The translations under genes were made by a program, and so were the position numbers. Of a stretch of DNA of 64,000 nt, positions 8,537 to 17,595 are shown in pieces. The notes beneath the pieces were generated by a model. That model did not search any database, was not told where the DNA came from, and saw nothing but the letters and a program-made list of their open reading frames with translations. The DNA is taken from the NCBI RefSeq assembly GCF_000743525.1, contig NZ_JQGK01000015.1, positions 1 to 64,000 of the forward strand, given 5' to 3'. Position 1 is the stretch's first letter. Each line of letters starts with the position of its first letter. Origin of the DNA: Sulfurospirillum sp. SCADC. Lineage in GTDB: Bacteria; Campylobacterota; Campylobacteria; Campylobacterales; Sulfurospirillaceae.

Positions 8537-9165
8537 GTAGCTTTCTTGTTAGTAAAAATTAAATATTTAGCATTTAACATTAAATTCATACCTTGTTCTG
8601 TAAAAACTTTTGGATTAGTTCTAGTTTTAGCGAATTCTTCATCAGCTAATTCAAAAAAGAAATCATCATGAAACTTATCTTCATTGTTTTTAACTGCTTC
8701 ATTAATTCTTTTTGCCTCAACTCCATACAGAACCGCCAAATCTTTATCCAGCATTACTTGTTCACCTCTTATGGCGTAGATCTTATTTTTTATGTAATAT
8801 TTTTGCTCAATCTCATCTTTACATTTGCTAAAAATCAATATGTTTGATGCCCAAGGAATTTCTCCAACAGCTTGTTGGAGATTTGGGTTATCTTTATATG
8901 CAAGATAAAATTGTCGCATATACCAAAGATTCTGAGTTGAATATCCACTTTTTTCACCAAACTCTTTGATAAGGTCTTTTGACATCTGCTCGACTATGGA
9001 TTTTCCCCAACCTAATACTTCTTGTTTGGCTACAATTTCTTTGCCTATTTGAAAATAAAGTTCTATCATCAATCTATTGGCAGAAAATATTGCTTTTGAT
9101 TTGGCGCTGTAGATTTTTTGTTTGAGTTCTTGTATAAAATCAAAATAGCTTGTATCAATGCTCAT
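8533..9165 (-). CDS. DUF1016 N-terminal domain fused to an ORF6N-like domain
   Basis: Residues 1-~130 match the YhcG/DUF1016 helical domain (SANRLMIELYFQIGKEIV, YSTQNLWYMRQFYLAY). Residues ~130-205 instead match ORF6N, a phage-type putative DNA-binding domain (IRGEQVMLDKDLAVLYGVEA, DDFFFELADEEF, FTEQGMNLML). The nuclease half of DUF1016 is absent. The ORF6N part is slightly short and ends in an atypical FTNKKAT, so the 3' end may be damaged. This is a recombined or domain-swapped gene in the transferred cassette; any function is guesswork. Confidence 0.75.
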   Translation of the reverse strand: MSIDTSYFDFIQELKQKIYSAKSKAIFSANRLMIELYFQIGKEIVAKQEVLGWGKSIVEQMSKDLIKEFGEKSGYSTQNLWYMRQFYLAYKDNPNLQQAVGEIPWASNILIFSKCKDEIEQKYYIKNKIYAIRGEQVMLDKDLAVLYGVEAKRINEAVKNNEDKFHDDFFFELADEEFAKTRTNPKVFTEQGMNLMLNAKYLIFTNKKAT

Positions 9166-9235
9166 AAGATTTCGCCTTGTTTAACTTTTAAGCTATATTG
9201 AAAGAATATATTTTTCTTCACATTATTTAAAACCA

Positions 9236-10066
9236 TCATAACACATCCGCAAAATGAGGTCTGAGTTTTCGAAATACGATGGCACCAAGTGCGAAGAAAA
9301 TCAATGTGATTCCCCAAAACAGTAGTGCTTCCATCGGCTTTTCCCAAAACCACACATGGTTGATAAGCGCATCGCGGTACCCTTGAGTGATGTAATGTGC
9401 TGGGTTGAGTTCAAAGAGCCATCGATATTTTTCAGGAACCATCGTCAATGACCAAAAAATGGGAGTTAACCAAAAACCAAACTGTATGGACATGCTGACA
9501 AGTTGACCCAAGTCGCGGAAAAAGATAACGACACTACTTGTAATCCATGAAAGTCCTAATAATAGAATAATGGCTGAAAAAAGATAATAAAACATCTGCA
9601 ACCAATAAAGATTTGGTTCATACCCATAAACCATATACATGAACATCATAAATACCATAAAAAAGAGATGGACGATCACGGCTGACGTAATTTTAACAAT
9701 GGGTAATAAACTCACTCGAAACACGATTTTTTTGACCAAGAAGCTGTTATCCAAGATAGCATTCGTTGCCGAAGGTAGTGCTTCTGAGAGAAAAAACCAA
9801 GGAATCATGCCAGCTATGAGCCAAAGGATAAAAGGTACATCTTGCACAGGTGCTGCTTTAAATCCCACTTGAAACACAAACCAAAAAATAAGCACAGAGA
9901 TAGTGGGTTGAATAAAAGCCCATAATATACCAAGATAATTATTGAGGTAACGTGATTTGAAGTCATTTTTTACCAAATCTTTAAGCAATCTTCTATTTTG
10001 ATAAATATCTTTTAAAAAGCGATAAAAAGCTTTAATATATCTCAATTGTATTTCCTTAAATACCAC
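9236..10066 (-). CDS. wzm: Polysaccharide ABC exporter permease (Wzm type)
   Basis: Inner-membrane permease of the ABC-2 type, partner of the ATPase at 5645-6841. It has six hydrophobic segments, the N-terminal amphipathic region LLKDLVKNDFKSRYLNNYLG, the helix WAFIQPTISVLIFWFVF and the late motif LNPAHYITQGYRDALI, all typical of O-antigen and teichoic acid exporters. Its length (276) is slightly above the family average of ~260. Its start overlaps the end of rfbB by 25 bases, so it is translationally coupled to the rhamnose genes. The substrate is probably a dTDP-rhamnose-containing glycan. Confidence 0.92.
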   Translation of the reverse strand: MVFKEIQLRYIKAFYRFLKDIYQNRRLLKDLVKNDFKSRYLNNYLGILWAFIQPTISVLIFWFVFQVGFKAAPVQDVPFILWLIAGMIPWFFLSEALPSATNAILDNSFLVKKIVFRVSLLPIVKITSAVIVHLFFMVFMMFMYMVYGYEPNLYWLQMFYYLFSAIILLLGLSWITSSVVIFFRDLGQLVSMSIQFGFWLTPIFWSLTMVPEKYRWLFELNPAHYITQGYRDALINHVWFWEKPMEALLFWGITLIFFALGAIVFRKLRPHFADVL

Positions 10067-11049
10067 TCAATGGTTTTCACAATACCACTATCAAAATTCT
10101 CATCGGCTGTCCAGCCAAGCTCATTTTCTAATTTTGTAGCATCGATAGCATAACGTCTATCGTGTCCTGATCTGTCTTCTACAAAAGTGATAAGTTCTTT
10201 ATAGCTTTTTTCTTTGGGTACTTTTTCATCTAAGATGGTACAGATGCGATCCACTATTTGTAAATTGGTTCGCTCATTTCTGCCACCGATATTATAAGTT
10301 TGTCCTGATTTTCCACTGTGGTATACACAGTCGATTCCCTTACAATGATCTAACACATAAAGCCAATCGCGGATATTTTTACCATCTCCATAAATGGGGA
10401 TAGGCTTATTGGAAAGCGCTTTTCGTATGATGGTTGGGATGAGCTTTTCATCGTGCTGTTTGGGACCATAATTGTTCGAGCAATTTGTTATCACGGAGTT
10501 AAGTCCATAGGTCTCTTGATAGCTTCGAACTAACATATCACTGCTTGCTTTACTAGCACTGTACGGTGAATTGGGGGCATACGGCGTATTTTCTGTAAAA
10601 AGCCCCGTCTCGCCAAGCGTTCCATACACTTCATCGGTTGAGATATGATGAAACCTTGCATCTTTGTATTTTGCTTTACATGTAAAGGGTTTATCCATCC
10701 AGTATTTGTACGCTACATCAAGCAGCGTGAAGGTGCCGTTGATATTGGTTTGGACAAAAACTCCAGGGTTTTTGATGGAGTTGTCCACATGAGATTCTGC
10801 GGCAAAGTGAATCACTCCTTGTATGTCATACTCGTTGAAGATAAATTCGATTAGCTCACGGTTACAGATATCGCCTTTGATAAATTTATATCTTGGGTTG
10901 CCTTCGCACTCTTTGAGGTTTTCAAGATTGCCCGCATAGGTTAGAAGGTCTAGGTTTATAAGCGTGTACTCTGGATATTTTTCTAAAAAATACGGCACGA
11001 AATTGGAGCCGATAAATCCTGCTGTTCCGGTTAATAATATATTTCGCAT
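10042..11049 (-). CDS. rfbB: dTDP-glucose 4,6-dehydratase
   Basis: Second step of dTDP-L-rhamnose synthesis: NAD-dependent dehydration of dTDP-glucose to the 4-keto-6-deoxy sugar. Extended SDR features are GTAGFIGSNFVPYF (NAD-binding glycine motif), HFAAESHVD, STDEVYG and YSASKASSD (catalytic YxxxK). At 335 residues it is close to family length. Its ATG overlaps the rfbD stop (TAATG). One TTACATGTAA copy at 10676 is read as FTCK. Confidence 0.97.
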   Translation of the reverse strand: MRNILLTGTAGFIGSNFVPYFLEKYPEYTLINLDLLTYAGNLENLKECEGNPRYKFIKGDICNRELIEFIFNEYDIQGVIHFAAESHVDNSIKNPGVFVQTNINGTFTLLDVAYKYWMDKPFTCKAKYKDARFHHISTDEVYGTLGETGLFTENTPYAPNSPYSASKASSDMLVRSYQETYGLNSVITNCSNNYGPKQHDEKLIPTIIRKALSNKPIPIYGDGKNIRDWLYVLDHCKGIDCVYHSGKSGQTYNIGGRNERTNLQIVDRICTILDEKVPKEKSYKELITFVEDRSGHDRRYAIDATKLENELGWTADENFDSGIVKTIEWYLRKYN

Positions 11050-11915
11050 TATTGTCTCTCTCCCATTTTATGCAAACATGCCTCTAAGCTATCTTTCCAG
11101 TAAGGAATTTCTATCGTGTACTCATTTTTGATTTTTGATTTGTTTAAAAGCGAATAAGGAGGGCGTTTAGCAGGTGTTGGATACTGCGTTGTTTCAATAG
11201 GATTGATCTTACATGTAAGCTTTGCTATCTTCATAATCTCCTGTGCAAAATCATACCAACTGCACACACCTTCATTGGAATAGTTATAGATTTCTGTGTA
11301 AGTATTGTTGATTTTTGGAAGTATCTCCAAGATGGCTTTGGCTAAGTCTTTTGCGTAGGTTGGCGTTCCAACTTGATCAAAAATGACGCCTAAAGATTCT
11401 TTCTCTTTACCTAAACGAAGCATCGTTTTGACAAAGTTGGCACCGTAACTGCTGTAAACCCAAGAAGTGCGGATAATGACACTGTTTGGAAGCTTTACAT
11501 GTAAGAGTGCATTTTCACCTGAAAGCTTAGTTTTGCCATAAATCGATTGAGGGTTTGTTGTGTCTGTTTCAAGATAAGGTTTATGGCTCGTTCCATCAAA
11601 AACGTAATCAGTTGAGATATGAATGAGTTTAATGTTTTGTGCTTTCGCTATGGTTGCTAAAAAGTTAACGGCGTGGTGATTAATCTTATCGGCTAAATCT
11701 TCATCACTTTCCGCTTTATCAACGGCTGTATAAGCGGCACAGTTGATAATAACATCGATAGCATGCTGCTCTATATACTGACTAAGCGCTTTTTCATTCG
11801 TAATATCAAGTTCTTCTTTATCCGTAAAAAAATAGGTATTTGGATACTCGCAAGAAAGTTCATGTATCTCACTTCCTAATTGTCCACGCGAACCTGTCAC
11901 TAAGATATTAAGCAT
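11049..11915 (-). CDS. rfbD: dTDP-4-dehydrorhamnose reductase
   Basis: Last step of dTDP-L-rhamnose synthesis, reducing the 4-keto group with NADPH. It shows VTGSRGQLGSEI (cofactor loop), INCAAYTAVDKAE, STDYVFDG and the YGKTKLSGE active site; 288 residues is typical. It overlaps the rfbC end by eight bases. It carries two TTACATGTAA copies (11209 read as LTCK, 11495 read as LHVK), showing how the repeat is accommodated in coding sequence. Confidence 0.97.
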   Translation of the reverse strand: MLNILVTGSRGQLGSEIHELSCEYPNTYFFTDKEELDITNEKALSQYIEQHAIDVIINCAAYTAVDKAESDEDLADKINHHAVNFLATIAKAQNIKLIHISTDYVFDGTSHKPYLETDTTNPQSIYGKTKLSGENALLHVKLPNSVIIRTSWVYSSYGANFVKTMLRLGKEKESLGVIFDQVGTPTYAKDLAKAILEILPKINNTYTEIYNYSNEGVCSWYDFAQEIMKIAKLTCKINPIETTQYPTPAKRPPYSLLNKSKIKNEYTIEIPYWKDSLEACLHKMGERQ

Positions 11916-12483
11916 AATAATTCACTTTATACTCAAAAAGATCGAGTGTGTCTTCAAGCTTGGGTTGTGTTATGTCTTTTGCGGAGAGATGTAAAAGCTC
12001 TGGAGGAATTTGCCAATCAATTCCAAGGTTGGAATCCTTAAATGAAATGCCTCGATCACACTCAGGCGCATAATAATTATCGACTTTATAGGTAAAGGTA
12101 CACGTTTCACTGAGCACAACAAAGCCATGCGCAAAACCTCTAGGCACAAACATCTGTCGTTTGTTTTTACCACTGAGCTCCACGGCAACATGTTGACCAA
12201 AGGTTGGACTACCCACACGAATGTCCACAGCGACATCTAGCACTCTTCCATCAATAACACGAACCAGTTTTGATTGTGCAAAGGGAGCTAATTGGTAATG
12301 TAGACCTCGCAATACTCCATGATGGCTTCTGGACTCATTGTCTTGAATAAAATTGACCTTAAAACCTAAAAATGCTTCAAATGTATCTTGGCGGAAAGTC
12401 TCTACAAAATACCCTCGCTCATCTCCATGTATTTTTGGATCAATAATAATGACATCGGGTATGCTGGTTCTTGTAAAATTCAT
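11908..12483 (-). CDS. rfbC: dTDP-4-dehydrorhamnose 3,5-epimerase
   Basis: Cupin-fold epimerase of the rhamnose pathway. Family segments are IIDPKIHGDERGYFVETF, FIQDNESRSHHGVLRGLHYQ (catalytic His region), VRVIDGRVLDVAVDIR and PRGFAHGF. I chose the ATG at 12483 (191 residues, MNFTRTSIPDV). It matches family length, is preceded by AAGGAAGG and lies one base after the rfbA stop; the longer frame to 12528 would overlap rfbA coding sequence. Confidence 0.96.
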   Translation of the reverse strand: MNFTRTSIPDVIIIDPKIHGDERGYFVETFRQDTFEAFLGFKVNFIQDNESRSHHGVLRGLHYQLAPFAQSKLVRVIDGRVLDVAVDIRVGSPTFGQHVAVELSGKNKRQMFVPRGFAHGFVVLSETCTFTYKVDNYYAPECDRGISFKDSNLGIDWQIPPELLHLSAKDITQPKLEDTLDLFEYKVNYYA

Positions 12484-12484
12484 T

Positions 12485-13369
12485 CTAAAGCCTTCCTTCA
12501 TTGGCACGGCGTATAAGATACTGCCCATATTGGTTTTTCAAAAGTGGTTTAGCAAGTTCTAATAGTTTTTCTTTGCTGATGTAGCCCATCTCATACGCTA
12601 TCTCTTCCAAACAAGCCACTTTAAGTCCTTGTCTGTTTTCAATCGTCTGTATAAACATACTTGCATCGAGTAAGCTTTCATGCGTTCCTGTATCGAGCCA
12701 TGCGTAACCTCGTCCCATAAGTTCCACTTTGAGGTTTTTCTCTGCAAGATACGCCTGATTGACTGTTGTAATCTCTAATTCTCCCCTCTCTGAGGGTTTG
12801 ATACCTTGTGCGATTTTAACGACAGAATTTGGATAAAAGTACAAGCCAACAACAGCATATTTACTTTTAGGCTCTTTTGGTTTTTCTTCAATGCTAATGA
12901 CATTACCTTCTTTATCAAACTCAGCAACGCCATAACGTTCAGGATCACTGACATAGTAACCAAAAACGGTTGCTTTCCCTTCTTGCTCAACATTTTGAAC
13001 CGATTTTTCTAAAAGTCCCGTCAGTCCTTGACCATAGAAAATATTATCACCCAAAACCAAACAAACACTATCCTGTCCTATAAAATCAGCCCCTAGAATA
13101 AATGCCTGTGCAAGACCATCGGGACTTGGTTGCACTATGTAGCTAAATTGCATACCCAAATCCGTTCCATCGCCCAAGAGTTCTTCAAAACGTGGTAAAT
13201 CTTGTGGTGTAGAAATAATCAAAACCTCTGTAATACCTGCTAACATTAACACAGAGAGTGGATAATAAATCATCGGTTTATCGTAAATTGGTACAAGCTG
13301 CTTACTTACACCTTTGGTAATAGGATAAAGTCTTGTGCCACTGCCACCTGCTAAAATAATACCTTTCAT
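12485..13369 (-). CDS. rfbA: Glucose-1-phosphate thymidylyltransferase
   Basis: First committed step of dTDP-rhamnose synthesis, joining dTTP and glucose-1-phosphate. It shows the nucleotidyltransferase signature [42 protein letters not shown] and [13 protein letters not shown]. At 294 residues it is full length. Its ATG overlaps the galE stop (ATGA), so the whole galE-rfbACDB-wzm run is translationally coupled. Confidence 0.97.
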   Translation of the reverse strand: MKGIILAGGSGTRLYPITKGVSKQLVPIYDKPMIYYPLSVLMLAGITEVLIISTPQDLPRFEELLGDGTDLGMQFSYIVQPSPDGLAQAFILGADFIGQDSVCLVLGDNIFYGQGLTGLLEKSVQNVEQEGKATVFGYYVSDPERYGVAEFDKEGNVISIEEKPKEPKSKYAVVGLYFYPNSVVKIAQGIKPSERGELEITTVNQAYLAEKNLKVELMGRGYAWLDTGTHESLLDASMFIQTIENRQGLKVACLEEIAYEMGYISKEKLLELAKPLLKNQYGQYLIRRANEGRL

Positions 13370-14370
13370 GCTTCATACCCTTTAGGATTTTTTATCTGGA
13401 ATCGCCACATATCTGTACATATTGTAGCCAAATCATACTTGGCGTGCCAATCAAGTACTGTACTAGCAAGTGTTGGATCTGAATAAAATTCTGCAATATC
13501 ACCCTCACGTCTTGGTTGAATGACGTAAGGAATCTCTTTGCCACTCATTTTTGAAAAGGCGTTAATGACCTCTAAAACGCTGTACCCTTTTCCTGCACCT
13601 AAATTAATAGCGGTACATTGAGGAGTACTGAGTTTTTGAAGTGCCTTGACATGCCCCAAAGCGAGATCTGCGACGTGAATATAGTCTCTTACGCCTGTGC
13701 CATCACGGGTTTCATAGTCATTGCCAAAAACATTAACGCATTCACGTCTTCCAATCGCCACTTGTGCGATATAGGGCATCAGATTGTTGGGAATGCCTTG
13801 CGGATCTTCGCCGATAAGCCCACTCTCATGCGCACCCACAGGGTTAAAATAGCGCAGAATCATGATCTGCCACGTTGGATCAGAGCGAAAAAGATCGCGT
13901 AGCATCTCTTCAATGACCAGCTTCGTTTGACCATAAGGATTCGTCGTTCGCAAGGGGTGTTTTTCAGTGAAAGGTAAAAATTCAGGGTCGCCGTACACGG
14001 TGGCAGAAGAGCTAAAAATAAGTTTTTTGATGTTTAATTTTCGCATGACGCGAAGGAGGCAGAGGGTTCCATACACATTGTTATCGTAGTACTCTAATGG
14101 TTTTTCAACCGATTCACCTACAGCTTTAAGCCCTGCAAAATGAATGACGGCATCACATCCTAGTAGTGCTTTTTCAAGAGCCGCTTCATCACGCACATCA
14201 CCCGATATAAAGGAGAGTTGTTTACCTGTAATTTGCATTACACGTTTTAAAACTTCAGGGGTACTATTGGAAAAATTATCATAAACGATGACATCAAATC
14301 CTGCGTTTTGTAGCTCTACGCAGGTATGGGAGCCTATATACCCCGCTCCGCCTGTTACTAAAACTTTCAT
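13366..14370 (-). CDS. galE: UDP-glucose 4-epimerase
   Basis: Interconverts UDP-glucose and UDP-galactose for glycan synthesis. Extended SDR features are [34 protein letters not shown] and YGQTK. I chose the start at 14370 (MKVLVTGG, 334 residues; E. coli GalE is 338). An in-frame ATG at 14403 would add 11 residues and cannot be excluded, because the site ahead of 14370 is only a purine-rich AAGAAAAAAAGTGGG. First gene of the polysaccharide operon; a possible Pho-like box lies ~100 bases upstream. Confidence 0.95.
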   Translation of the reverse strand: MKVLVTGGAGYIGSHTCVELQNAGFDVIVYDNFSNSTPEVLKRVMQITGKQLSFISGDVRDEAALEKALLGCDAVIHFAGLKAVGESVEKPLEYYDNNVYGTLCLLRVMRKLNIKKLIFSSSATVYGDPEFLPFTEKHPLRTTNPYGQTKLVIEEMLRDLFRSDPTWQIMILRYFNPVGAHESGLIGEDPQGIPNNLMPYIAQVAIGRRECVNVFGNDYETRDGTGVRDYIHVADLALGHVKALQKLSTPQCTAINLGAGKGYSVLEVINAFSKMSGKEIPYVIQPRREGDIAEFYSDPTLASTVLDWHAKYDLATICTDMWRFQIKNPKGYEA

Positions 14371-14466
14371 ATGGCCCACTTTTTTTCTTAATGAAGTATT
14401 CATTCTCTTTATAATGTTAATAAATAGTTAACGAAGTGTAACAACTCTTCGCTTTATTGGAAGTTA

Positions 14467-14498
14467 ATTACTTTCTTGAGAGATTACAAAATTGTTAC
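14467..14498 (-). promoter_or_regulatory. Weak candidate Pho box upstream of galE
   Basis: On the minus strand GTAACAA, four bases, GTAATCT, eight bases, AGTAAT. The two direct repeats are spaced 11 bases apart, exactly as at the pstS, phoU and olsF-like boxes, but the -10 hexamer is poor. Any control of the polysaccharide operon by phosphate is speculative. Confidence 0.25.
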
Positions 14499-14531
14499 GG
14501 TGTTCGTTGAGTCATTGGAAGATTTTCCACA

Positions 14532-14560
14532 TTACATGTAAGGAAAATCCTTACATGTAA
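14532..14560. repeat. Inverted pair of TTACATGTAA forming a perfect hairpin
   Basis: Two copies of the iterated palindrome (14532-14541 and 14551-14560) face each other with GGA...TCC between them: a 13-base stem (TTACATGTAAGGA) with a 3-base loop. It begins nine bases after the ttrA stop on the minus strand. It lacks a T-run, so it is a 3'-end RNA structure or processing site rather than a canonical terminator. Confidence 0.85.
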
Positions 14561-14569
14561 AAGAAGATT

Positions 14570-17500
14570 TTAGAGCTTTTCAATATGCACAGGTATCGCT
14601 TGTCGTGCGTTAGAACCGACCACAAAATCACTGAGCGTTGCGATATTCAGACGTGACGCATCGCAAAGACCTAGTTTATTGATATTCACACCACTGCGTC
14701 TAGCGATTCTGCCCTCTTTTTGGAGACCATCGATGTGTACGCTACGGCTTCCTTCGCCCTCTCTTCCGCCGCCATGTTCAATGCCGATGGAGAAAGGATG
14801 TAAGCCCTCTCGGATACGACAAATGCCTTGCACTTTGCCTTCACGTGAACGCACCACCACGTGATCACCATGAGCAATGCCGTAGTTTTTTGCCGTTGTC
14901 GTGCTCAGATCAATAAACGTGGTATAGCGTGTATCACGCAAACTCTCCACAGACGCGGAGTAGGAGGAGAGTACATTGGATTTGTAGCTAAAGGCTAAAA
15001 GATTGAACTCTTTGGAGTCCATATCGATCTTCGCTCCCGTGTAAAATCGTGGCGCATAGTAACGTGGCACGCCACTAAAAGGCTCGCCACTGAGAGCATT
15101 AAAGGCGGTGCCTACGCTTTGGTTATAGATGGCAATCGGTTTTTTGTAAGCATTGCTCATTTTAGCTCCCTCATATGCACTCGCTTTCTCGGCAAAGCGC
15201 CCACCTCTGCTCATCACATACGCGACCCTTCGCCAGTTTTCTGTGCAAATGCGCTGTAAAAGAGGAACGTATTCGTCCAGTCCTGCAAGAGCAATCTCAT
15301 CATCACTCGCTTCTGGCGCAGGAGTCGCTCCATCCATCGCAATATTTTCAAAGGCGCGCAGGTAAAAATCTTCGGGTTTATCAAAGTCAAACTTCGCATT
15401 CACCCCGTTAATCGCATTTTTACCAAACCCAGCCAAGCCCAAAGCTTTTCCAAGCTCAATCATAAAACTATCCATACTGATAGGCTCGCCATTGGAAAAG
15501 GTTGCATTGGGTGATTTTAAAATGGGGTAGCGCACATGCGTTGTTTTGGTCAAATGTCCTGCCCAAGGAGACAGCACGCCCCATGTCTCATACAACACCG
15601 AATCAGGCACAATGTAATCTGCGTAGCGACTGGTTTCGTTGATAAATGGATCAATTGCAACAAACAGAGGAATCGCCTTGGCAGGATCTTTGAGCAGGGG
15701 TAAAAGATGCTCACTTCCGCTTTGACCATAGATAAAGTTTGAATTCCACGTTATAAGCGCACCTAGTTTATAAGGGTACGCATTGGCACTACTGCTAATC
15801 ACCTCTGCCTCGATAGCAGGACTAAAAGGGAACCACGCATCTTTGGCAGGGTAAGGGTTGATTCCTTGCTCGACTTTACGTTTGTATTCGCTGGTTTTTT
15901 CGTACGCCATTCTCGCTCTATCGATGCGCGCACCAAAAGGTTTTTGCTTACCAGCATAGGCAAGAAGATTGTAACATGCTCCATTAAAATCTTTAAATCT
16001 TCCACCGCCCGCACTCATGCCACCTTTGTGATTGAGATTGCCCACAAGGGCTCCTAACATCATAATGGCATAGGTCGTGTAAAATCCTGTCGAGTGCATC
16101 GTTCCACCGTGACAATCCACGCCAACACTTCTACCGTGCGAAGTAAATTCATGTGCAAGCTCCACCATCGTTTTTTCATCCACGCCACTCTCTTTGGCAT
16201 AAAAATCCAATGAGTGTTCAAACGCCGCTTCTTTGAGCAAGACAAACGAACTTTTTACCGTGTATTTTGCCCCTTCGAGACTTACTTCACCTTCATACAA
16301 AATATCAGCTTCTAAGACATTCGCCGCATTTTTAAGCATGCCATCGGCTTTATCAATCACATGCACCGCTTTGGCAGCATCGACTAAAATTTCCCCTTTT
16401 TTCGCGCCCTCCATAATAACCAGATGCGACGCATTGGTAAAACTAACCTCGTTCAATGTCTTTTGAGCAACATCACTGGGGATAGCAAGATAAGATTTTA
16501 AGTAACGCTCCTCTTCAATAATAAAGCGAATCATGCCCATCACCAAGGCCAAATCACCGCTGGGCTTAATCGGTAACCAACGTGAGCGATCCCCAACGGC
16601 GATCGAGTCACTGTTGGTTAAAATAGGCGTGACAATCACGTAACGAAGCGCTCCACTCGTGCGTCCTTTGGCAAGCAGTTTGGCTTGACGCTTAAAAGGA
16701 TTGCCGGCTTGTGCAGGTGCTGTTCCGATGCTGAGTAAAAACTCGCAATGTTCTAAATCGGGCTTCAGATGTGGAGAACCTACAAAATCATCCAAATACG
16801 CGGCTTCACCTGCTCGCATCGAAAGTCCACAGATGGAGGTATGTCCCATAAAATTAACCGTGCCAAAGCTTTGGACAAAACGGTGCACCATGTAGTTTTG
16901 ACGCCCTTCATCCGCCGTTCCTAGAACACAGAGTTTATTGGCAATAGGACCGTAATCTGGATTTTGTGCGTCGATCAAGGTTTTGGTATCAGCTAATGCC
17001 TTAAGTCCTTGCACCTCACCTTCGCCAAAGAGATTGCCCCCTTCGCTGATCTCTTTGATGAGCTGTTCGATGGAGATGCTTGCCCATTTATCTTCGCCTC
17101 GTTTGCCCACACGTTTGAGTGGTGTGGTGACACGGAAAGGATCTTTGAGCTTTTCATAGACGAGATTACCGCGCGAACATGCCGTTGAGCGCATCTCTAG
17201 CCCACTTTCTTTCCAACCTGACGTTGCTTTAAAGCTCTCTTCCAATGGCGTTTTGAAAGGAAGCCACGGATCACTCGAAAGCAAACTGTAGGGGTTTCCA
17301 AAGACTCGCACCACTTCGCCGCTTTTGGTGTCGATCTTAACACGTACCGAACAAAAGGTTGTACAGCCATTGCAGACACTTGGCTTAACCACAAAATCGT
17401 TTGAATGGGTGATGACACCCTCTTTTTGCGTGATTTCTGTTAGTGGCGCATTGCCATAAATCGCATCGTTGGCTTTTTCCCCTCTTCGCTGCATCGTGAT

Positions 17501-17593
17501 CGCTTTACCCAGTGTTTCATGATACCCACCCACCGCAGCACTGCCTGCTACGATGCTGGTTCCGATTAAAAAATTTCTGCGTGATGTTTCCAT
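14570..17593 (-). CDS. ttrA: Tetrathionate reductase-type molybdopterin catalytic subunit
   Basis: Periplasmic catalytic subunit of the DMSO reductase superfamily. It has a twin-arginine signal (SRRNFLIG, residues 4-11), a [4Fe-4S] motif at Cys74, Cys77, Cys81 and Cys139, and a probable molybdenum Cys ligand at 255 in TSICGLSMRAG. Segments KRVGKRGEDKW, GNLFGEGEVQGL and GTAPAQAGNPFKRQAK closely recall Salmonella TtrA, and its 1007 residues match that ~1020-residue enzyme rather than the shorter PsrA/PhsA. Order ttrB-ttrC-ttrA after a two-component pair is also as in Salmonella. The substrate is inferred to be tetrathionate; another sulfur oxyanion or arsenate-type acceptor is possible. Confidence 0.88.
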   Translation of the reverse strand: METSRRNFLIGTSIVAGSAAVGGYHETLGKAITMQRRGEKANDAIYGNAPLTEITQKEGVITHSNDFVVKPSVCNGCTTFCSVRVKIDTKSGEVVRVFGNPYSLLSSDPWLPFKTPLEESFKATSGWKESGLEMRSTACSRGNLVYEKLKDPFRVTTPLKRVGKRGEDKWASISIEQLIKEISEGGNLFGEGEVQGLKALADTKTLIDAQNPDYGPIANKLCVLGTADEGRQNYMVHRFVQSFGTVNFMGHTSICGLSMRAGEAAYLDDFVGSPHLKPDLEHCEFLLSIGTAPAQAGNPFKRQAKLLAKGRTSGALRYVIVTPILTNSDSIAVGDRSRWLPIKPSGDLALVMGMIRFIIEEERYLKSYLAIPSDVAQKTLNEVSFTNASHLVIMEGAKKGEILVDAAKAVHVIDKADGMLKNAANVLEADILYEGEVSLEGAKYTVKSSFVLLKEAAFEHSLDFYAKESGVDEKTMVELAHEFTSHGRSVGVDCHGGTMHSTGFYTTYAIMMLGALVGNLNHKGGMSAGGGRFKDFNGACYNLLAYAGKQKPFGARIDRARMAYEKTSEYKRKVEQGINPYPAKDAWFPFSPAIEAEVISSSANAYPYKLGALITWNSNFIYGQSGSEHLLPLLKDPAKAIPLFVAIDPFINETSRYADYIVPDSVLYETWGVLSPWAGHLTKTTHVRYPILKSPNATFSNGEPISMDSFMIELGKALGLAGFGKNAINGVNAKFDFDKPEDFYLRAFENIAMDGATPAPEASDDEIALAGLDEYVPLLQRICTENWRRVAYVMSRGGRFAEKASAYEGAKMSNAYKKPIAIYNQSVGTAFNALSGEPFSGVPRYYAPRFYTGAKIDMDSKEFNLLAFSYKSNVLSSYSASVESLRDTRYTTFIDLSTTTAKNYGIAHGDHVVVRSREGKVQGICRIREGLHPFSIGIEHGGGREGEGSRSVHIDGLQKEGRIARRSGVNINKLGLCDASRLNIATLSDFVVGSNARQAIPVHIEKL

Positions 17594-17595
17594 GA

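Noticed and set aside
12484-12528. N-terminal extension of RfbC
   Set aside because: It would overlap the rfbA coding region; a better ribosome site supports the shorter start.
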